26,526 bases of DNA from Acidobacteriota bacterium (GCA_023436715.1 JAEZIJ010000106.1:1-26526); one strand, 5' to 3'. Shown: positions 7,728 to 15,614, counted from the first letter of the stretch. Notes: a model not told the origin generated them from the letters alone. Translations and numbers: made by a program.

Positions 7728-7760
7728 ACCGCTTCCTCAGGAGGCGGTTTGCCCCTTTTT
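7728..7760 (+). terminator. Rho-independent terminator of the fliC-fliD unit
   Basis: ACCGCTTCC (7728-7736), loop TCA and GGAGGCGGT (7740-7748) form a nine-pair stem with one T-G wobble, followed by TTGCCCC and TTTTT ending at 7760. The T-run is on the plus-strand side, so it serves the fliC-fliD transcript. The hairpin also contains the stop codon of the convergent fliJ gene, so the same bases encode the last residues of FliJ on the other strand. Confidence 0.7.
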
Positions 7761-8189
7761 CCGTGCCCACCGCGCCAGAAAAAGCTCTCCGGCTTGGGCT
7801 TCGATCTCCCGGTTCAGTTCGTACTTCCACTCTTCAAAACCGGCTTCTTTCAGCAGCTCGAGCAGCCGCTTGGCGCGGTTCACTTCCACCACTTTGCCAA
7901 GCTGCCCGCGGATGTTCTCGTTGCACACCTTGCGCCGCTGCTCCAACCGCTCGATGCGGCCGAGGACGTGTTGGTGGAAATGCGCGAGGCTCCCGAGTTC
8001 CGCGCCGCTGACGGATTCGCTCCGCGCGATGCCCGCCGCGATCTGCCGGTCGGAAGCCTGCAATTCGCGCACCGCCTGCTCGAGGGCGTTGCGCTCGGCG
8101 TACAGAGCCTGGAGTTTTGCGTTCTCCGCATCGAACTGAGCGGAGCGCAATTGCAGCACCCTTTCGAGCGGGAATTCAAATTTGCGCAT
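7737..8189 (-). CDS. fliJ: Flagellar export protein FliJ
   Basis: This 150-residue protein is FliJ, the coiled-coil stalk of the export ATPase complex that contacts FliI and the export gate. The start MRKFEFPLERVLQLRSAQFD is typical of the family. The rest is an almost unbroken pair of helices rich in Glu, Arg, Gln and Ala, with the family's usual length near 145-150. It is the last gene of the long minus-strand flagellar cluster, 13 bases after fliI. Its final codons (KKGQTAS) lie within the terminator hairpin of the facing fliC-fliD unit. FliJ sequences diverge a lot, so identity rests on coiled-coil character, the N-terminal pattern and the position after fliI. Confidence 0.9.
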   Translation of the reverse strand: MRKFEFPLERVLQLRSAQFDAENAKLQALYAERNALEQAVRELQASDRQIAAGIARSESVSGAELGSLAHFHQHVLGRIERLEQRRKVCNENIRGQLGKVVEVNRAKRLLELLKEAGFEEWKYELNREIEAQAGELFLARWARKKGQTAS

Positions 8190-8202
8190 GCGCCTCCAGC
8201 AG

Positions 8203-9561
8203 CTACGGCAGCCTTCCGGCCAACTGCGCGAGGGCGGCTACGGTCTCCTCGATGGGCGCGCGCTCGGAGGCGTCCTGGCGCAGGAAACGCGACAGATTGT
8301 CCTTCACCTTGAGGCAGCCGTCGAGTTTCGGATCGGAACCCGAAGCATAGGCGCCGAGGCGGATCAGGTCTTCGGACTGCTGCAACACCGCGAGCGCCTC
8401 GCGAACCTTCCGGGCGCCGGCGACCTGTTCCTTCGACGCGACGGCGGAACTGAGCCGGCTGACCGAGCTCAGGATGTCGATGGCCGGATAATGCCCAACG
8501 GACCCGAGCTTGCGGGAGAGAATCACGTGCCCGTCCAGGATCGCGCGGGTGGCGTCGCAGATCGGCTCGTTGAAGTCGTCGCCCTCGACGAGAACGGTGA
8601 AGAAGCCCGTGATGGACCCCTGGCGGAACTTCCCGGCACGTTCGAACATTTTGGGCAGCAATGCGAACACCGAGGGCGTGTAGCCTTTCTGGCTGGGCGG
8701 CTCGCCCGCGGCCAAGCCGATCTCCCGCTGGGCCATTGCGAGCCGCGTCACGGAATCGAGCACCAGCAGGACGTCCTTGCCCTGATCGCGGAAATACTCC
8801 GCCACCGCGATGGCCACGAAACCGGCTCGCACGCGAAGGGGCGCGGGGCGGTCCGACGTGGCCGCAACCACCACCGAGCGGCGCCGCGCCTCCGGTCCCA
8901 TTTCGTGTTCGAGGAACGCGCGAACCTCGCGGTTCCGCTCCCCGATCAGCCCGATCACCGTCACATCGGAGGCGTTGTGCCGCGCCAGCGCGCCGAGTAG
9001 CGTGCTCTTGCCGACGCCGCTGCCTCCGAACAACCCTACCCGCTGCCCTTTGCCGCAGGGCAGCATGCTGTCAATGGCGCGAATGCCGGTGGGCAGCGGC
9101 TCCACGATGTGCTCGCGCGCGAGCGGGGCCGGCGGCGCGGCAAGCAGCGGATACGAGTCGGTCCCGCGAATCCGCCTGCCGTCATCCATTGGCTCGCCGA
9201 AACCGTCGAGGACGCGGCCGAGCAGATCGGGCCCGACCCTGACCCTGGCGGGCTCGCTGCGCGCCACCACGCGATCCCCGAACCGGATGCCGTCGGTTTC
9301 CTCCAGGGGCATGGTAAGCACGTTCCCGTTGCGCAGTCCGATCGTGCTGCTCCGCACCACGCGTCCATCGGATAGATGGATCTCGCACAGGTCGCCGATG
9401 GCGGCCGCCGGTCCACGCGACTCCACGACCAGGCCGGTGGCCTCGACCACCTCGCCCTGCCATGGCAGCGTGTCGAGGCTCTCCAGGGCGGTGAAGTACG
9501 CGCCGAGTTCCACCCGCTCGGGAGGGAGAATGCCGTTATCCTGCGCGTTCCGTGAATCCAC
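8203..9561 (-). CDS. fliI: Flagellum-specific export ATPase
   Basis: FliI is the cytoplasmic ATPase that helps feed substrates to the flagellar type III export gate and resembles F1 ATPase subunits. With the GTG start at 9561 the protein has 452 residues, the usual size. Walker A is GGSGVGKST at 179-187. The GERNREV motif supplies the catalytic Glu (Glu208). Walker B is VLLVLDSVTR with Asp269, and EPPSQKGYTPSVFALLP follows at about 287-303. I chose the GTG because AGCGGAGG lies six bases upstream of it; the frame stays open upstream to 9663, but that part has no family character and lies within fliH. The gene overlaps the end of fliH by 26 bases and is followed 13 bases later by fliJ. Confidence 0.95.
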   Translation of the reverse strand: MDSRNAQDNGILPPERVELGAYFTALESLDTLPWQGEVVEATGLVVESRGPAAAIGDLCEIHLSDGRVVRSSTIGLRNGNVLTMPLEETDGIRFGDRVVARSEPARVRVGPDLLGRVLDGFGEPMDDGRRIRGTDSYPLLAAPPAPLAREHIVEPLPTGIRAIDSMLPCGKGQRVGLFGGSGVGKSTLLGALARHNASDVTVIGLIGERNREVRAFLEHEMGPEARRRSVVVAATSDRPAPLRVRAGFVAIAVAEYFRDQGKDVLLVLDSVTRLAMAQREIGLAAGEPPSQKGYTPSVFALLPKMFERAGKFRQGSITGFFTVLVEGDDFNEPICDATRAILDGHVILSRKLGSVGHYPAIDILSSVSRLSSAVASKEQVAGARKVREALAVLQQSEDLIRLGAYASGSDPKLDGCLKVKDNLSRFLRQDASERAPIEETVAALAQLAGRLP

Positions 9562-10216
9562 GTTCGACCTCCGCGAGCTGCGTTTCGATCGAGGCGTCCA
9601 GAGTGCCGCCCCGGGTCTCGAAACGCAAGCCGCCCGGTTCGAGACTGCTGTCCGGCTCGACACTCAGCCCCGCGGGCGCGCCGAGACGCTTCAGTTCCGC
9701 AATCACACCTTCGGCGTGCCGCGGGTGGACGCGGACTGTTGCCTTTCCGGAGGGCTGCAACTTGTCGAGCGCAGCCCGGACGACGCCGGCCAGCGCATCC
9801 GGATCCACATTGACCTCCCGCCGCAGTATCCGGCGCGCGACTTCGATGGAGAGTCGGACCAGGTCGCGCTCGGTCTCCTGGCGGATCCTGGCCCGCAAAC
9901 CCGCGAGTTCCGCGAGCGCCCTGGAGGTGCGCTCCACCAGGGGCCGCTGCTGCTCCTCGGCGTCCTTGCGCGCATCGGCGTCGCCCTCGGCATAGCCTTT
10001 CTTGTAGGCCGCCTCCTCCCGCTCCGCCATAGAGCGTTCCAGTTCGGCCACCCGTTGCTGCGCCTGGTGGTATTGATCGAGGGCCTGGGCCAGCGCCGCG
10101 TTGGCACCCTCGATATTCTCCTCGGCCACGGCGGCGTGCGAGGCGACGCGAAACTCCGGCCAGTGCGCCGGCTCCACCTGGACATGCTGTTCGGGAGTCG
10201 CGATCCTAGACGACAT
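9536..10216 (-). CDS. fliH: Flagellar assembly protein FliH
   Basis: This 226-residue protein is FliH, which binds and restrains the ATPase FliI and ties it to the C-ring. The N-terminal third is low in conservation. The middle (about residues 40-110) is a long charged helix that includes KKGYAEGDADARKDAEEQ, the GxxxG-like alanine/glycine repeat common in FliH. The C-terminal domain has LVRLSIEVARRILRREVNVD, where FliH and YscL proteins are best conserved, then VRVHPRHAEGV and LEPGGLRFETRGGTLDASIE. The gene overlaps fliG by 11 bases at its start and fliI by 26 bases at its end. Confidence 0.93.
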   Translation of the reverse strand: MSSRIATPEQHVQVEPAHWPEFRVASHAAVAEENIEGANAALAQALDQYHQAQQRVAELERSMAEREEAAYKKGYAEGDADARKDAEEQQRPLVERTSRALAELAGLRARIRQETERDLVRLSIEVARRILRREVNVDPDALAGVVRAALDKLQPSGKATVRVHPRHAEGVIAELKRLGAPAGLSVEPDSSLEPGGLRFETRGGTLDASIETQLAEVERGFTERAG

Positions 10217-11312
10217 ACTGATCGCTCGTCGTGAGGCTCAACCGCCCCTTGCTCTCGAGGTCGCGCACCAGCGAGATGATCTTCTGCTGCGCCGCCTCCA
10301 CGTCCCTGATTTTCACCGGGCCGAGGACCTCGATATCCTCGCGCAACATCTGGGCGCCCGCCATGGACATATTCTGCATGAAGTGGTTGCGCAGGTTTTC
10401 GCTCGTGCCTTTGAGCGCCACCGTCAGGACAGTGCGATCCACGGCATTGATGATTTCTCGAATGCCCGCCGAATCCACGCTGAGCAGGTCCTCGAAGACG
10501 AACATGAGGTGGCGGATTGTCTCCACGAGTTCCTGGTCTTCGCCCTGGATCTCATCGAGGACGTCGTTGCGCAGGCGGCCGTCCAGGCGGTTGAGCATCT
10601 CCGCCACCGCACCCACGCCTCCAAATTTCTGCCTTGTGACGTCGCCCAGGGATTTCAGCCTCTCCCCGATGACCAGGGCGATGCGGCTGATGATCTCCGG
10701 CGAGATCTCGGAAAGCTTGGCCATCCGCTTGGTCACATTGCCGCGCAGCGACGCCGGAAGGGCCGCGAGAACCCCTGCCGCCTGCGAGGGGTTCAGGTGC
10801 GACAACATCAGCGCGATCGTCTGCGGGTGCTCGTTGTGAACGAAGTTGGCCAACTGCTGCGGCTCGGCTTTCTGTAGCTCGTCGAAGTTCGCCAGGTCCT
10901 CGCCGATGCTCTGGGTCACGCGGTCCAGCAGCCGCCGGGCGTTCTCGACTCCGAAGGCCTGGCGCAGCATCCTCTGCGCGTAGTCCATGCCTCCCTTGAC
11001 GACGTAGCTGCGCGCGGCCGCAAGCTGCTCAAACTCGCGCAGCACATCGAGCGCCTGCCGCGAGTTAATCGGATCGGTTGTGGCAATCACCCTGCTGATC
11101 CGCTGAACCTCGTCGTCGCTCAGGCCCTTGATGATCTCGGCGCTCGCCATCTCGCCGATCGTGATCAGCAGGACAGCCGCCTTGCGGAGCCCGCTCATGG
11201 GTGCGAGCGGCGCCTGCCCGTGCACAGGCACGAGTTCCCGGCCTCCCCCGGCGGGCGGCTTCGAGGCGGCGGGAGGCGCGATCTGAAGTGGGGTCGAGTG
11301 GGTCTGTTCCAT
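10206..11312 (-). CDS. fliG: Flagellar motor switch protein FliG
   Basis: This 368-residue protein is FliG, the switch subunit that joins the MS ring to the C-ring and meets the stator to make torque. A Pro/Ala-rich extension of about 38 residues precedes the conserved part, which starts at LRKAAVLLITIGE (42-54). The middle domain has EHPQTIALMLSHL from Glu161, and the GG linker is GGVGAV (231-236). The torque domain runs from about 240 to 355, with MFVFEDL (270-276), LKGTSENLR, MLREDIEVLGPVK and VRDLESKGRL. Compared with E. coli, Lys264 is kept (Lys301), Asp288/Asp289 are Glu325/Asp326, Arg297 is Lys334, and Arg281 is replaced by Ala318. It follows fliF after six bases and overlaps fliH by 11. 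Confidence 0.96.
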   Translation of the reverse strand: MEQTHSTPLQIAPPAASKPPAGGGRELVPVHGQAPLAPMSGLRKAAVLLITIGEMASAEIIKGLSDDEVQRISRVIATTDPINSRQALDVLREFEQLAAARSYVVKGGMDYAQRMLRQAFGVENARRLLDRVTQSIGEDLANFDELQKAEPQQLANFVHNEHPQTIALMLSHLNPSQAAGVLAALPASLRGNVTKRMAKLSEISPEIISRIALVIGERLKSLGDVTRQKFGGVGAVAEMLNRLDGRLRNDVLDEIQGEDQELVETIRHLMFVFEDLLSVDSAGIREIINAVDRTVLTVALKGTSENLRNHFMQNMSMAGAQMLREDIEVLGPVKIRDVEAAQQKIISLVRDLESKGRLSLTTSDQYVV

Positions 11313-11318
11313 GTGGAT

Positions 11319-13016
11319 CTAGGCCGCGGGCCCAGGCTCATTCAGCCAGGTCCGCAGTACGCCGGCGCACAGCTCGGCATCCTGCGCCGTGAGTTCCCGG
11401 GCGTTGTCGGTGAGCTTCTGCAACTCCTCGCCGACCTCCTCGAGAGCCTTGTGCTTCTCCTCTTCGACGCGTTTCTGCTGCTCACGAATCTGACGGCCGA
11501 GCTGCACGGCCGGCGGTTGGAGAGCGGTCGCCGGCGATTGGGCAGCGGCCGCCGCCGGCTGAGGTGCGGTGCCCTGGGGCGCCGGAATCTCGGGCCGCAT
11601 TTCCACCTTGGGCCGACGGCTCCGGGAAATCCGCCGGGCATAGACGGCCGCAGCGGCAACCAGCAGCACGGCAAGCACAATGGCCCCGAGCGATTTCGGC
11701 GAGAGCAGGCTCCGCCAGTCCAGCCCGGTCTCGACCGGAGGCTGCGGAGGAGGCTCCTGATTCAACGTCGCTTCAAACGGCAGCGACTCCACCACGAGCT
11801 TGTCGCCGCGCTCGGACTGTAGGCCAACCGCCGCCGCCACTACCTCCGTGATCCGTGCCATCGTTTCCTGCGAGGGAGGAACGAGGACGCGGCGCAGACT
11901 GGGCCCGCTCCCCTCCCACCGCACGGTCTGGTCCACCAGGACGGAGGCCGACAGGCGCTTGATCGCGCCCTGCGGCGTCTGGACGCGCTTCACGGTGCGC
12001 GTGCTCTGGTACGCCACGTTGGAGGTTTCCTTGGTGACGCCGGTATTCGCGCCGGGTCTCGGGACTGCGCGGGGCAGGTTGGAGGCGGTTCCGGGCACCC
12101 CTTGTGCGTTGACGGTGTTGGCCACCTCCTTGGTGTGCTGTTCGCTTGTGATCACCGAACGGCCCGGGTCGACGATCTCCTCGGTTTGCTCACCTCGGGA
12201 GAAGTCGCATTCGGCCACCACCGAGGCGCGGAAGCGGTCCGGCCCGAGCAGCGGCTCGAGCGTCGAATTCACCTTGGTAACCAGTTTCTTCTCGATCTGC
12301 TGCGTGTACTCGATCAGGGCGTCGGAGGGCTCCGAACCATCGGCGGCGGCCTTGTCTTTAGGCCGCCCCAGCAGGTTGCCGCGCATGTCCATGACCGATA
12401 CCGCGTCCGGCGCCAGGCCCTCGACCGCACTTGCCACCAGGTACCGCACCGAACTCACGTTCTGCTCGGAGAGCGCGGAGCGCAGCTTGAGCATCACGCT
12501 GCCCTTGGCGGGGAGACGGTTCTCGGCGAAGACGGAGTCCTTGGGAAAGGTGAGATGCACGCGAGCCGCTTCGACGTTATCCAGCGCCGCAATCGAGCGC
12601 TCCAGTTCACCCTCCAGCGCGCGGCGCAGGTTGACGTGCTCGGTGAAATCGGTGACGCCGAACTTGGTTTTGTCGAACAACTCGAAACCGATGCGGCCGG
12701 ATTTCGGAAGGCCCGCGCCAGCCAGCTCCAGCCGCGTCTCGGCGACCTTCGCCGAAGGCACCAGGACCGAAGAGCCGTTTTCCGAGAGCCGGAAGGGGAT
12801 GCCCTTCTCCTTCAGCTTCTGAACGACAACGCCGCCGTCTTCCGGAGCGAGCCCCGTGTAGAGAGGCCGGAAGTCGCCCTCTCGCCGCGAGTAGGCAACC
12901 GTGAGGATCGCCGCGCCCATCGCCAGCGCGGTTGCGGCGATCAGGATCCGCTTCGTAAGCGAGAGCGAGGCCGCCAGCCCCTTGAGCTGCTGCATCCGGT
13001 TCTGTGAATTCGCCAT
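11319..13016 (-). CDS. fliF: Flagellar MS-ring protein
   Basis: This 565-residue protein is FliF, which forms the MS ring in the inner membrane, the base of the motor. It has an N-terminal transmembrane helix (about 24-42, ILIAATALAMGAAILTVAY). Ring-building motifs follow: FRPLYTGLAPEDGGVVVQKL, FELFDKTKFGVTDFTEHVNL and RALEGELERSIAALDNVEAA. The RBM3 region contains EYTQQIEKKLVTKVNSTLEP. A second transmembrane helix lies at about 441-460 (LGAIVLAVLLVAAAAVYA). The cytoplasmic tail has a Pro/Ala-rich linker, a charged helix and the FliG-binding end (LCAGVLRTWLNEPG). Length and architecture are standard. It lies between fliE (36 bases) and fliG (6 bases). Confidence 0.96.
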   Translation of the reverse strand: MANSQNRMQQLKGLAASLSLTKRILIAATALAMGAAILTVAYSRREGDFRPLYTGLAPEDGGVVVQKLKEKGIPFRLSENGSSVLVPSAKVAETRLELAGAGLPKSGRIGFELFDKTKFGVTDFTEHVNLRRALEGELERSIAALDNVEAARVHLTFPKDSVFAENRLPAKGSVMLKLRSALSEQNVSSVRYLVASAVEGLAPDAVSVMDMRGNLLGRPKDKAAADGSEPSDALIEYTQQIEKKLVTKVNSTLEPLLGPDRFRASVVAECDFSRGEQTEEIVDPGRSVITSEQHTKEVANTVNAQGVPGTASNLPRAVPRPGANTGVTKETSNVAYQSTRTVKRVQTPQGAIKRLSASVLVDQTVRWEGSGPSLRRVLVPPSQETMARITEVVAAAVGLQSERGDKLVVESLPFEATLNQEPPPQPPVETGLDWRSLLSPKSLGAIVLAVLLVAAAAVYARRISRSRRPKVEMRPEIPAPQGTAPQPAAAAAQSPATALQPPAVQLGRQIREQQKRVEEEKHKALEEVGEELQKLTDNARELTAQDAELCAGVLRTWLNEPGPAA

Positions 13017-13052
13017 GCCGGGCCATTCCCCTTTTCGACGCGGTCAGAACCG

Positions 13053-13352
13053 CTAGACCTGCACCCGCATGACCTCTTGATATGCCGCCACCAACTTGTT
13101 CCGGCACTGTAGGAAAAGCTGGAACTGCAGCTCGGCCCGCTGCGCCGTCAGGATGGTCGAGTGCAGTTCTCCGCCCGAGCCGTCGAGGAACGCCGCGGTC
13201 GCCTGGTCGGCTGACTGCCGCGACGCCTCGACGCTCCGGATCGCGTTATCGACCATCTGGCCGAACCCTGTGCCCTTGGGCGCCGCCGAAGGCTCGAAGG
13301 CCGTCTCCCGGACAGCCGCCGTCTGCTGGATCAATGAAACCGGATTTACCAT
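13053..13352 (-). CDS. fliE: Flagellar hook-basal body complex protein FliE
   Basis: This 99-residue protein is FliE, the first rod component, which links the MS ring and export gate to the rod. The C-terminal half is the conserved part: SADQATAAFLDGSGGELHST, then ILTAQRAELQFQLFLQCRNK and LVAAYQEVMRVQV. The family usually ends in a similar helix (KLVEAYQEIMRMQV). The N-terminal 30 residues are variable. FliE normally lies between flgC and fliF, and that is its place here, 18 bases after flgC and 36 before fliF. There is no signal peptide, as expected for a protein exported by the flagellar type III route. Confidence 0.95.
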   Translation of the reverse strand: MVNPVSLIQQTAAVRETAFEPSAAPKGTGFGQMVDNAIRSVEASRQSADQATAAFLDGSGGELHSTILTAQRAELQFQLFLQCRNKLVAAYQEVMRVQV

Positions 13353-13370
13353 GAGTGTTCCTCCCGTGCC

Positions 13371-13799
13371 CTACCGCAAGAGATCGATGGACCGCTGGAT
13401 CATCTCCTTCACGGCCGATATGGCTGCGACGTTTGCCTGATAGCCGCGCGAGGCGCCCATCAGATCGACCATTTCCTCGGCCGGGTTCAGCTTCGGAAAC
13501 GCCACATACCCTTCCTTATCGGCATCGGGATGGCCGGGCATATACCGCTTTTGGGGTTCGCTTTCGTCTACGACCACCTCGCGCACCGCCACGCCCGTCA
13601 TCTCGGCGCCGAGTACGTCGGAAAACTGCCCGCCCACCTGCTGCGCCGTGAAGATAGCGTCTTTCCGGCGGTAAGGGCCGCCGCCCGGCGTGCGGGTAGT
13701 TTCCGCGTTGGCGATGTTTTCCACCAGCAGTTGAGTGCGGATGCGCTGCGCCTCCATCCCGGAAGCGCTCACCGACAGTAGTCCGAACAGGCCGCTCAT
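13371..13799 (-). CDS. flgC: Flagellar basal-body rod protein FlgC
   Basis: This 142-residue protein is FlgC, a proximal rod subunit. It has the N-terminal rod/hook motif (SVSASGMEAQRIRTQLLVEN followed by IANAETTRTPGGGPYRRKD) and the C-terminal partner helix (VDLMGASRGYQANVAAISAV, KEMIQRSIDLLR). These two helical ends pair in the assembled rod. The middle contains YMPGHPDADKEGYVAFPKLN, which is highly typical of FlgC. Length is normal. Its ATG overlaps the flgB stop by four bases (ATGA), so translation is probably coupled, and fliE follows after 18 bases. Confidence 0.96.
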   Translation of the reverse strand: MSGLFGLLSVSASGMEAQRIRTQLLVENIANAETTRTPGGGPYRRKDAIFTAQQVGGQFSDVLGAEMTGVAVREVVVDESEPQKRYMPGHPDADKEGYVAFPKLNPAEEMVDLMGASRGYQANVAAISAVKEMIQRSIDLLR

Positions 13800-14134
13800 G
13801 CGCTCCGCCCTTCGTCGATCGCCGCGCGGACCTGCCGCAGTTCCGAGCGGATCAGGTTCGCCGCGACGTTGAATCGCAGCGCGTTTTCCGCCAGCAGCCG
13901 CGACTCGCGGTCGATGCTCACATTGTTTCCATCGTTTTTCATGTAGAGACCTGTAGGTTCGAATACTTGTGGCCCCAATTCCCCGGCCGCGGCACGCAGC
14001 TCGGAGTCGAACGAGACGTCCTTGGTCCGGTATCCCGGCGTATCGGCGTTGGCGATGTTCGACGCCACAAGCTTCTGCCGCACGCTGAGCAGCGTCAGAT
14101 ACGATTCGAGATTCGCAGCAACACTCTCAATCAT
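13796..14134 (-). CDS. flgB: Flagellar basal-body rod protein FlgB
   Basis: FlgB is a proximal rod subunit. From the ATG at 14134 the protein has 112 residues (MIESVAANLESYLTLLSVRQ, KLVASNIANADTPGYRTKDV), with the family's NIANADTPGY motif about 25 residues from the start, as usual. It ends with ENALRFNVAANLIRSELRQV. The frame is open upstream as far as 14203, but that part runs into the palindromic repeat region and has no family character. The GGAG next to the ATG is too close to be a good ribosome site. A sigma-54-like element (14149-14163) ends only 15 bases before the ATG. It is probably the first gene of the flgBC-fliEFGHIJ unit. Confidence 0.9.
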   Translation of the reverse strand: MIESVAANLESYLTLLSVRQKLVASNIANADTPGYRTKDVSFDSELRAAAGELGPQVFEPTGLYMKNDGNNVSIDRESRLLAENALRFNVAANLIRSELRQVRAAIDEGRSA

Positions 14135-14148
14135 CTCCGTCGTTCTCT

Positions 14149-14163
14149 GCACGCGGCCTGCCA
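14149..14163 (-). promoter_or_regulatory. Sigma-54-like -24/-12 element upstream of flgB
   Basis: On the minus strand TGGCAG-GCCGC-GTGC matches TGGCAC-N5-TTGC at eight of ten positions with correct GG-N10-GC spacing. It lies between the repeat array and flgB, where a promoter for flgBC-fliEFGHIJ is expected. The predicted transcription start (near 14137) falls only about three bases before the chosen ATG, which is unusual. Either the leader is almost absent or the match is accidental. Confidence 0.4.
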
Positions 14164-14170
14164 TCGGTAG

Positions 14171-14489
14171 GCAGGGGCTAAAGCCCTGTGGTGGTGACGT
14201 CATACGGCACGGCTAAAGCCGTGCCCTGATACGATTCGCGACGTACAAGCTCCCGGGCCTTGTATAGCGGGCACGGCGCAAGCCGCGCCCTGATGCGGCG
14301 TCCCGAAGTTCCTGGCTTTGCACTACGGGCACGGCGCAAGCGCGCCCTGATGCGGTGTCCGGAAAAATGCTGGCACGGCGCAAGCCGCGCCATGATAATA
14401 CGGTTCGTGATGTACAGACCAGGGCCTTGTATCAGGGCACGGCTTTAGCCGTGCCGTAGCGTCATGAGAAGCTCTGGGCTTTAGCCCCT
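14171..14489. repeat. Array of palindromic GC-rich repeats (REP/BIME-like) between flhB and flgB
   Basis: The 412-bp gap between flhB and flgB holds no gene. It contains seven short palindromes: 14174-14186 (GGGGCTAAAGCCC), 14206-14225 (GGCACGGCTAAAGCCGTGCC, nine-pair stem), 14269-14290, 14327-14347 and 14372-14391 (variants of GGCACGGCGCAAGCCGCGCC), 14436-14455 (exact reverse complement of the 14206 copy) and 14476-14488 (exact reverse complement of the 14174 copy). The outer two pairs are thus inverted and nested around three direct copies. The segments between them also recur: 14228-14268 and 14393-14434 share GTACA...GGGCCTTGTAT. The layout resembles clustered REP elements, which are often spread by REP-associated transposases. 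No such transposase gene is in the window. Confidence 0.8.
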
Positions 14490-14546
14490 GTCTGGACTGG
14501 CGAAACCCGGACGGTCCGGATCGCGAAACTTCGACACACGGCTCAA

Positions 14547-15599
14547 TCAACCCCGCATCGTCCGGTAGACGTAAGCGAGGATTTCGGCCACGGCCCGGTA
14601 CAGATGGACCGGGATTTCCCCTCCCACCGGAACCGCGTCGTAAAGCGCCCGGGCCAGCGGGGGATTCTCCACGAGCGGAACGTCATGATGCGTTGCCAGC
14701 GTGCGGATCCGCAACGCCAGAAAGTTCTTGCCCTTGGCGATGACCATGGGCGCCGAGGGCGAGTCGAGGTCGTATTTCAGGGCGACCGCGTAGTGGGTCG
14801 GGTTCACCACCACGGCCGTCGCCTGCGGAACCTGCCGCAGCATCTTACGGCGGAGCAGGTTGCGCCGCATCCGGCGGATCCGCGACTTGGTGGCCGGGTT
14901 GCCTTCCACGTCCTTGAACTCCTCGCGCAGTTCCTGCCGGCTCATCTTCATCTGCGACATGTAGCGGAAGCGCTGACGGACCAGATCGTAGCAGCCCACG
15001 GCCACGAACACGCCGGCCGATTTCCAGAGCAGGTCTCCGATCGACGCGAAAACCTGCCGGTAGCCGCTGTCGAGCGGTGTCAGAGGGAGCAGGTAAAAGG
15101 CTTCGGCCTGCTTGCTTGCGACTCGATACATCGCGAGACCGCACAACACGAGCACCACGACCAGATGAATCGCCGAGCCGAAGTTCTGCTTCGGCAGGTC
15201 TTTCAGGCGGGCGATGGGATTCATCCGGTTCCAGTCCGGCATCAAACGCTGCATGGAGAAACCGAACCGCGTAACCGCGAACTGAAGTCCCAGCGTGGCC
15301 GCCATGGTTACGGCCCCGGCCAGCAGCACGGGACCGAAGATCTGGCGTAGCGCGACGAGTGCGATCCAGAAGAGGTCGCCCTGGGAAAAGTCCGGCTTAA
15401 AGGCGCGCAGCATCATCTCGCTCAGAGCCTCCTGAAAGCCGGCGAACCACTCCGGGCCCCATGCGGCCAGCATCATCACGGCGGCGAGGAACTGCAAGGC
15501 CGAGACAAACTCCTTGGAAGTGGGAAACTTGCCCTCGCGACGGGCCTTTTGCAGCCTTTTCTGGGTCGGTTTCTCGGTTCGCTGGGACTTGTCCGCCAT
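14547..15599 (-). CDS. flhB: Flagellar export gate protein FlhB
   Basis: This 350-residue protein is FlhB, the export-gate subunit that changes substrate class from rod/hook to filament after cleaving itself. It begins with the family start (MADKSQRTEKPTQKRLQKAR) and has four membrane segments at about residues 33-50, 76-110, 142-160 and 186-205. The cytoplasmic domain then carries SRQELREEFKDVEGNPATKS at 220-239. The autocleavage site is NPTH at residues 266-269 (VVVNPTHYAVAL). The tail ends VPVGGEIPVHLYRAVAEILA. It is the last gene of the fliK-flgDE-fliNPQR-flhB stretch, 15 bases after fliR, and is followed by the palindromic repeat array. Confidence 0.96.
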   Translation of the reverse strand: MADKSQRTEKPTQKRLQKARREGKFPTSKEFVSALQFLAAVMMLAAWGPEWFAGFQEALSEMMLRAFKPDFSQGDLFWIALVALRQIFGPVLLAGAVTMAATLGLQFAVTRFGFSMQRLMPDWNRMNPIARLKDLPKQNFGSAIHLVVVLVLCGLAMYRVASKQAEAFYLLPLTPLDSGYRQVFASIGDLLWKSAGVFVAVGCYDLVRQRFRYMSQMKMSRQELREEFKDVEGNPATKSRIRRMRRNLLRRKMLRQVPQATAVVVNPTHYAVALKYDLDSPSAPMVIAKGKNFLALRIRTLATHHDVPLVENPPLARALYDAVPVGGEIPVHLYRAVAEILAYVYRTMRG

Positions 15600-15614
15600 C
15601 GCAGATTCGCGCGC

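Noticed and set aside
8810..10234. Plus-strand open frame of 474 codons opposite fliI and fliH
   Set aside because: Antisense to motif-complete fliI and fliH; no conserved features.
14171..14489. CRISPR array
   Set aside because: The repeats are palindromic, occur in both orientations and differ in sequence; spacers are unequal and related to each other; no cas gene is nearby.
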